A stretch of 34,109 bases of DNA from Chara braunii (Eukaryota; Streptophyta; Charophyceae; Charales; Characeae). The stretch's first letter is position 1. Each line of letters opens with the position of its first letter. The stretch spans positions 7,366,312-7,400,420 of the forward strand of contig BFEA01000007.1 of NCBI GenBank assembly GCA_003427395.1, in the 5' to 3' direction. Below are positions 29,484 through 34,109 of this stretch, piece after piece. A program made the position numbers and the translations under genes. Under the pieces are notes generated by a model. The model was not told the DNA's origin. It saw only the letters and a program-made list of their open reading frames with translations, and did not search any database.

Positions 29484-30847
29484 ACAACTTAACTAATGTC
29501 GTCGCAGGGGTACCCGGAGATGGATAGAGAAGGTAAGGCCAGAGGGGGCAACAACATAGGTAGGGAGGGTGGGTGGGAAGAATGGCCCGGATAAAGAGCC
29601 ACTAATCAAAAAAGAAAAGTTTGAACTTTGCAAAAAAAAATTTTGAAATAATAAAATCCCGAGTTTTGCAAGTTCAGTAGGTCTCCCAACCTCCCTTGAA
29701 GTGCAAAATGATCAAAAAGAGAAAAAATTTCGACTTCAGACTGCAAATGATTTATAGAACTGACTAACAGAATCCTAGAACTGCGAAAAAAAATTCCGAA
29801 AAGAAATGACAGTATTCGGATTTACTCAGATAAGAGTATTCGAAGTTTGGAAAATAATACCGCAGGAGGGATTTCCCGTACCGTTTTAAGAAAAACGAAA
29901 TTCGAAAAAAAGATATTCCAAATTTCTAAGTAACGGGAAATGCAACAGGAAATCGAAATTTTCGAACAGAAGGATATTCCGGATTTTCAACAACGAAATT
30001 TTGAAATTTAGAAGAAAAACGAAAATGGAAATTTCAGATGTTGCGATATTACGATTTTCTACAACAGAAATAACGAGAAAACAAAATCCAAGGAAATATT
30101 TTTTTTTTTCGATTTTCGGTAGTAAGGTCAAAATCGTGATTTTGGGGTCTAACTAATGTGCTCTAATCAATCAATAAAGACTAATCAGCTATTTAGTCCC
30201 CGCACACGTGTCAAATCAGGTTGTCCTGATTCACGTGCGGTGCACCGATACCAACTGTTACATGCCCAGTTGGCGATGTACATAGAAAACCGAGGATCCG
30301 CAATGTGATAAAAAGGACTGAAAGGACAATGCAGTGCAAGTAGAATCTCGACAAGCAATGTGCATTCTCATACATACAAAGGGTGCTGAATAGCGCAGTG
30401 GAAGATTTAGATACAAGTCCTGACCTGAACGGGACTGACCTCATTCACGTAGTGCAAGATAGCGAAGCAGAAAGCTAGAATGCTAATGACTAGCCCAATC
30501 AATGTTTGAATGCAGACCAAACATACATCGTATCCATCACACAGTGTGAAGGAAGCGCCAGGTCCAGGCATACACAAACGAAGAGGAGGGGATCAAACGA
30601 AAGGAGGGAGAGAGATGGGGATTTCGTCAACACCAAGTCTTTGTCACGAGTCCCAAATAATCCCTCGTTGCAATGTCTGAAGTCCAAAAGTCAAGTCTGG
30701 ATCCAATGTCACCAAGCTCTTTCTCTCTTCTATCGTAGTCTGCAGATGCAGTGAAGTCAGATGATGAGAGGGTGAGAGGGAGATGGTGGACTGAGAAGAG
30801 GAAGAAGAAGAACTCTCTCTCTCTCTGTTACGAGCCAGATACTAACC
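29484..30847 (-). other. Element C leader (5' UTR), AT-rich, no gene seen
   Basis: Lies between the 5' LTR and gag. 29600-30130 is AT-rich, with GATATTCC/GATATTAC motifs at 29912, 29973 and 30044 (61 and 71 bp apart), hinting at a degenerate tandem repeat. 30200-30240 is a strong hairpin. 30810-30830 is a TC microsatellite. Short frames here are not supported. The primer-binding site would be just below 30848; GTTAGTATCTGGCTC there has only weak similarity to the usual initiator-tRNA complement, so none is claimed. Confidence 0.5.
30200..30240. repeat. Nested hairpin with two CACGTG boxes
   Basis: CCGCACACGTG (30200-30210) pairs with CACGTGCGG (30232-30240), and inside it ATCAGG (30215-30220) pairs with CCTGAT (30225-30230) around a TTGT loop. 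Both arms carry the plant G-box core CACGTG. It lies in the leader of element C. Confidence 0.8.
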
Positions 30848-31530
30848 TGTGATGTTGGCGCTGTGCTGCAGGTACCTCAAAGACGAAGCTGGAGCAACGG
30901 CGCTGCAGGTAGGTACCCAAGGCCTCCGCCCAATCTCTCTCTCTCTCTAGTGCTATCCTAGCTATGGCGCCCAGCGCTGGAGACTACAGCTACCTACTGC
31001 GCCCAGCGCTGGAGACTACAGCTACCTACTGCGCCCAGCGCTGAAGACTAAAGGCTAACGCTACTACTACTCCCTGCAGCGCTCCCTCCAGAGTGCTGCG
31101 GCCGAATCCTGAAGACTACTGCCTCCTGCCTACTTGTGAAGTGCATGGGAAGTCCCTATGTACTACTTCGGCCTGCCTCCTGACTGCCTGAAGGGCGAGC
31201 CACGCCGAGGAGGCTGCTCTTGCCAATGCCGAAGTGTGCCAGGGGCTGGCGCTGCAGCAGCTGCTAAGGCTGGCGTGGGGAACAGGCTAAGAATAGCGTG
31301 TTCCCGAAACCCTGGTTCGGTGCCTGAGTTTCAGGGCCGGTCGTTCTGATGAACGACCGAAAATCGCCCTTCGTTTCAGGCTAAAAAGGCTGTTGCCATT
31401 TTTAGTCTGGAACGACACAGGCTTTCGGGCTGAACAGTCACGGCGCCTGTAGGCCCTGGTTTTCAGGCTTTAAGCCTGAGGGACGCAGGGTCTGGAAAAT
31501 GGCCCTCGTGTGCAGGCGCAGCATGTAACA
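30848..31530 (-). mobile_element. Element C: 5' LTR (minus strand)
   Basis: On the minus strand it begins TGTTACATGCTGCGCCTGCACACG, closely like the LTR start of element A at 798, and may end at ATCACA (30848), giving TG...CA ends and about 683 bases. It contains the 32-bp tandem repeat at 30967-31060 and several short inverted repeats (for example CAGGCTTTAAGCCTG near 31465-31480). The 3' end is an inference. It is followed by the leader and gag of element C, consistent with a 5' LTR. Confidence 0.65.
30967..31062. repeat. 32-bp tandem repeat, three units, in element C LTR
   Basis: Units start at 30967, 30999 and 31031, each beginning GCGCCCAGCGCTG(G/A)AGACTA. The first two are nearly identical and the third diverges after 20 bases. 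Confidence 0.95.
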
Positions 31531-31540
31531 ATGGCGTGGG

Positions 31541-31830
31541 ATCTTTTTTTTTCTGCCGGAGTGAGGTGCTCGCGCGTGAGGCGCGAGCCTCTGCCCCTCG
31601 TAGGAGCAGGTGGGCTATGGCAACTGCCCATCTGGATTCAAAAATCAAACCCTGGCGGGAGCCGCGCGGCAGGTTCACTTAAGCATGGATACCGTCGTCG
31701 GCTGGGCCAACGTGCGGCGAGGCGCGAACCCGCTGGCTTGTGCCGGGCAGGCCTCCACGAGGGTGGGGGATGCTAGCACTAAGAAAAAAATAGCAGAGCG
31801 TAGCGCTAACCGGTGGTGCTGTCGCTCCAA
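31541..31830 (-). mobile_element. Possible SINE with Pol III B-box and A-tail
   Basis: Read on the minus strand, a unit of about 290 bp contains GGGTTCGCGCC (31721-31731), close to the Pol III B-box, and ends in a run of nine A (about 31541-31549). This is the layout of a tRNA-derived SINE. A convincing A-box, a tRNA-like fold and target-site duplications were not found, so the call is tentative. Confidence 0.3.
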
Positions 31831-32241
31831 AACATTGAATATTCTCTTGTAGGTAGGATTATTAAGATGCTGTGATAACTTATATGCATACCAGCGTTCA
31901 CAGCAGATTGCTATGTTGTGTGATGTTTCATTGACTGGTACTTCAATTGCAGCTGTAGTTGCTGAAGAGATGTGTTGGCAGCTCATGAGATAGTCTGAGT
32001 AGGTGTTTGTTCTGATGACCTAAAAAAAAAACGTTGGCATCTTGAAAGAATTGTTATGTGTCATCTACGCAGCCGAGAGAGACTTTCAGCAATTAGAGAT
32101 TCATTGCAGTGTGCTGATCTCATGGTTGCTATAAACTTGGCAATAAACTCACCCAGATTGAGTTTCAATGCTTTTGTCGCATCTATGGTGTCGTCATTGA
32201 GAGATGGTACTTGGAGCCTTCTAAGAAGAGAGTTCGCAAGT
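31831..32241. other. No gene seen
   Basis: AT-balanced sequence with short frames on both strands that show no domain. It may be the 3' flank or 3' UTR of the minus-strand pseudogene that follows. Confidence 0.5.
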
Positions 32242-33444
32242 TTATCTTGATTTATAGTCTAGTCCATTGTGGCCACATGACCACTGCAGTGCCTGCACAA
32301 TGTGGAAATGCTTACCGACATGGACAATTGCTTGGGTTTGGAGGAGGCATCTTGCTTGTTTTGCCACTTCTGTAAAACTAGAGAAGTGGACACAAATGGG
32401 TTGGACCATCTTTGTCACAGATACATACCTCCTTGGCAAGAGTAGGCCGTGGATGTGATTCAATAACCTCTGGAAGCCGAAAGGACGCCCCGCATTCGTG
32501 TGGTGCGAGCAAACTGATGCATGTGCAGAACCTTGACAAAGATGAAGAACACCGATCATGCACTCCAGTTGACGAATGTTTGGTGTGAGATCAGAGTTTG
32601 AGACATTTGTTTGCAACCACTGTAGCAAGCGAGAGCGCCAGGCAGAGGTGGCTTGGGAGAGGGTACGAGAGATGGATTGCCATTCCGAATTAGCTGCTTG
32701 AGTAAGCATGCGATGTAGGGCTGAGAGCACAGCATAGAACAGACCAGGGGCTGTGTCAAGCGTGAAGGGTCTTTCACCACAAATTTGTGCTGCGGGGCAA
32801 GTTGTGGGAGGACAATTGGACTGCCTCTCCAACGAATCCACCTGTTCAATCGATGAGATCGTCTGATGGGCTGTAATCGTACTTGTGGGAGGACGCTATC
32901 AAAGCCCCGAGGATATAGGGTGGTCACATGCCGAACCCAAAACCCTTCACGAGGGGTAGCCACACGTTTAAACAGTTCAGGATCGATGGAACCATCAGCA
33001 TTCAGATAGGGATAGGGGTCTAATACCCAGTCAATGCACTCCAGGGGCCAGACAAAAAAATGAAATGGAGTTGCCTAGCCGTGGAGTGATAAAGATGACA
33101 GTGACATAAGTGAGTCGTTTGAGATGATTAGCAACAAAGTATGTGGTTTGCCCAACATATGTGCAGCCAGATTGTACGTGAATAATAGCACTAATAACCC
33201 CTGGAACTGAAAGAGCATCCATTCCTGGTTAAATAGGGCTCTGATTGATGCCCTGCATGATAACAGGAGTGTGATGTGCAACCCAGTCAACTCTATTAGG
33301 TTGTCGTGCATAGCGGTGGTGGGAGATAGACTGCGTAGGGTTACCATAGAGCATCGTAAGGACGGCATTTTGTTCTTGCGCGTGTGTGTGTGTTTTGGTC
33401 AACATCCCCAGGCTCTCTCTCTCATTCCATCCTCGTACCATCAC
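32242..33444 (-). pseudogene. GIY-YIG-type endonuclease pseudogene, frameshifted
   Basis: On the minus strand from 33222 the frame reads DALSVPGVISAIIHVQSGCTYVGQTTYFVANHLKRL; YVGQT (33145-33159) is the second signature of GIY-YIG nucleases. After a shift at a run of seven T (near 33060) it continues VWPLECIDWVLDPYPYL...SIDPELFKRVATPREGFWVRHVTTLYPRGFDS (about 32880-33055), which fits the C-terminal 'RE..W...L.T..P.G' region of the domain. The frame then appears to shift back to a 199-residue stretch (PAAQICGERPFTLDTAPGLFYAVLSALHRML...) of unknown identity. An in-frame stop lies at 33229-33231. Such domains occur in Penelope-like elements and in homing or repair nucleases. No reverse transcriptase was found, so the parent is undecided. 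Confidence 0.55.
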
Positions 33445-33489
33445 AAGTCATCCATAGAAAAAAAAAGTATAGATGAGCAATATAATAAA

Positions 33490-33880
33490 AGGTGCAAGGT
33501 TCCCCACGTTTGTGTGGTTGAGCGGGAAGTGCCCACAAACACATCTGCCACCGAGGAGGCACACTTGCACACATATATATTGTCACATCACTACAAACTA
33601 AAAGAGCGCACTTTGCGGAACAAAGAATAAAAGCAAAAAACGGGCACAGTGATAACATGCAAAAATAAAAAGAAAAACAAAAACAAAAAGAAAAAACAAG
33701 GGCAGATTGAAACCATTAAATTTCTCATTCTTCTTTGAACTCCACCTCCACTGTGCCTCTCACGTGCAAGGCTCGCCACGTTGATGAAGTTGAGCGCGAG
33801 CTGCCCCCATCCCCATATGCCATAACAGCCCACTTGCACGCTGTGAGAGAGGCAGACACAGGGAAAAGCTCAACAATGAG
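33490..33880. repeat. Diverged direct duplication (33495-33580 and 33755-33845)
   Basis: Both segments contain GTGCAAGG(C/T)TC-CCCACG, GTTGAGCG-GAG/AAG(C/T)TGCCC and CACTTGCACNC in the same order. Plus-strand peptides also align (VEREVPTNTSATEEAHLH and VERELPPSPYAITAHLHAV). Whether this was ever coding is not clear. An A-rich tract (33655-33700) separates the copies. Confidence 0.6.
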
Positions 33881-34109
33881 GCTGTCCTTGACGACAGAAA
33901 GGACACACATTGTAAGGATGGGGTGGATGAGCGCATGGAAGACCTAATTGAGCATTCTCAAAACAACAACTGCCACGACGGCTGGCATTAAGCATGCCAA
34001 CCATACATTCCTGACAATAGCATGTCTATTGCAGGCCAGAATAAAGGAAGANCGCCCCCCACAAAAGAGCATGCATTCAGCATAGCGTCCGTGGCCACAA
34101 AATGGACAT
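33881..34109. other. No gene seen; one ambiguous base
   Basis: Unassigned sequence up to the window end. Base 34052 is N beside a run of C, so small frame errors are possible here. Confidence 0.6.

Noticed and set aside
30823-30847. A primer-binding site for initiator tRNA after the element C LTR
   Set aside because: Only about 7 of 12 bases match the usual complement, too weak to call.

Overview
This window is nuclear DNA of a eukaryote, almost certainly a streptophyte (green plant lineage). It holds no intact host gene that I can recognise. Four decayed Ty3/gypsy-type retrotransposons (A-D), a very large non-coding repeat present three times (N1-N3) and many simple or tandem repeats fill it. 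The Gag and Pol wording of elements C and D (the coiled-coil Gag head, the 'DGQEIFCDSMKTDPIPW' Gag core, the acidic linker before the protease) matches what I remember of retroelement proteins in the charophyte alga Chara braunii. That host guess rests on memory and was not checked by any search.

Layout. 1-2055: element A on the minus strand, made of integrase, a chromodomain-like tail, the polypurine tract and the start of its 3' LTR. 2094-7630: N1, an inverted copy of the big repeat. 7679-11198: element B on the minus strand, with 3' LTR, polypurine tract, long 3' UTR, chromodomain, integrase and RNase H; its 5' half is missing. 11199-14228: N2 on the plus strand, carrying a large internal deletion. 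14229-21460: N3 on the plus strand, the longest copy. 21840-24520: element D on the plus strand, with gag, zinc knuckle, acidic linker and protease, cut off by element C. 24510-31530: element C on the minus strand, with LTR, leader, gag, protease, RT, RNase H and integrase; its 3' end is missing. 31541-31830: a possible SINE. 32242-33444: a frameshifted pseudogene with a GIY-YIG-type nuclease domain. 33490-34109: short duplicated segments and one ambiguous base.

How the parts relate. A, B, C and D are copy-and-paste elements whose proteins (Gag, protease, RT, RNase H, integrase) would once have worked together, but each carries stops, frameshifts or lost catalytic residues. Many of the stops look like C-to-T decay. 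N1, N2 and N3 share no recognisable protein. In order from its head, the repeat carries a perfect or near-perfect palindrome, a TATA-containing promoter-like stretch, several tandem sub-repeats, a strongly conserved block of about 250 bp, an array of 8-9 stem-loops, and a 122-bp two-type higher-order repeat. N3 then runs on through 19530-20317 to a tail segment that also ends N2.

The most unusual signal is the stem-loop array, at 17901-18655 in N3 and 2743-3462 in N1. Each hairpin has its own stem sequence but keeps complementary arms around a conserved core. Stem bases differ between hairpins, and between the two arrays, in a compensatory way. I know of no named element with this architecture; this is the candidate undescribed system in the window.
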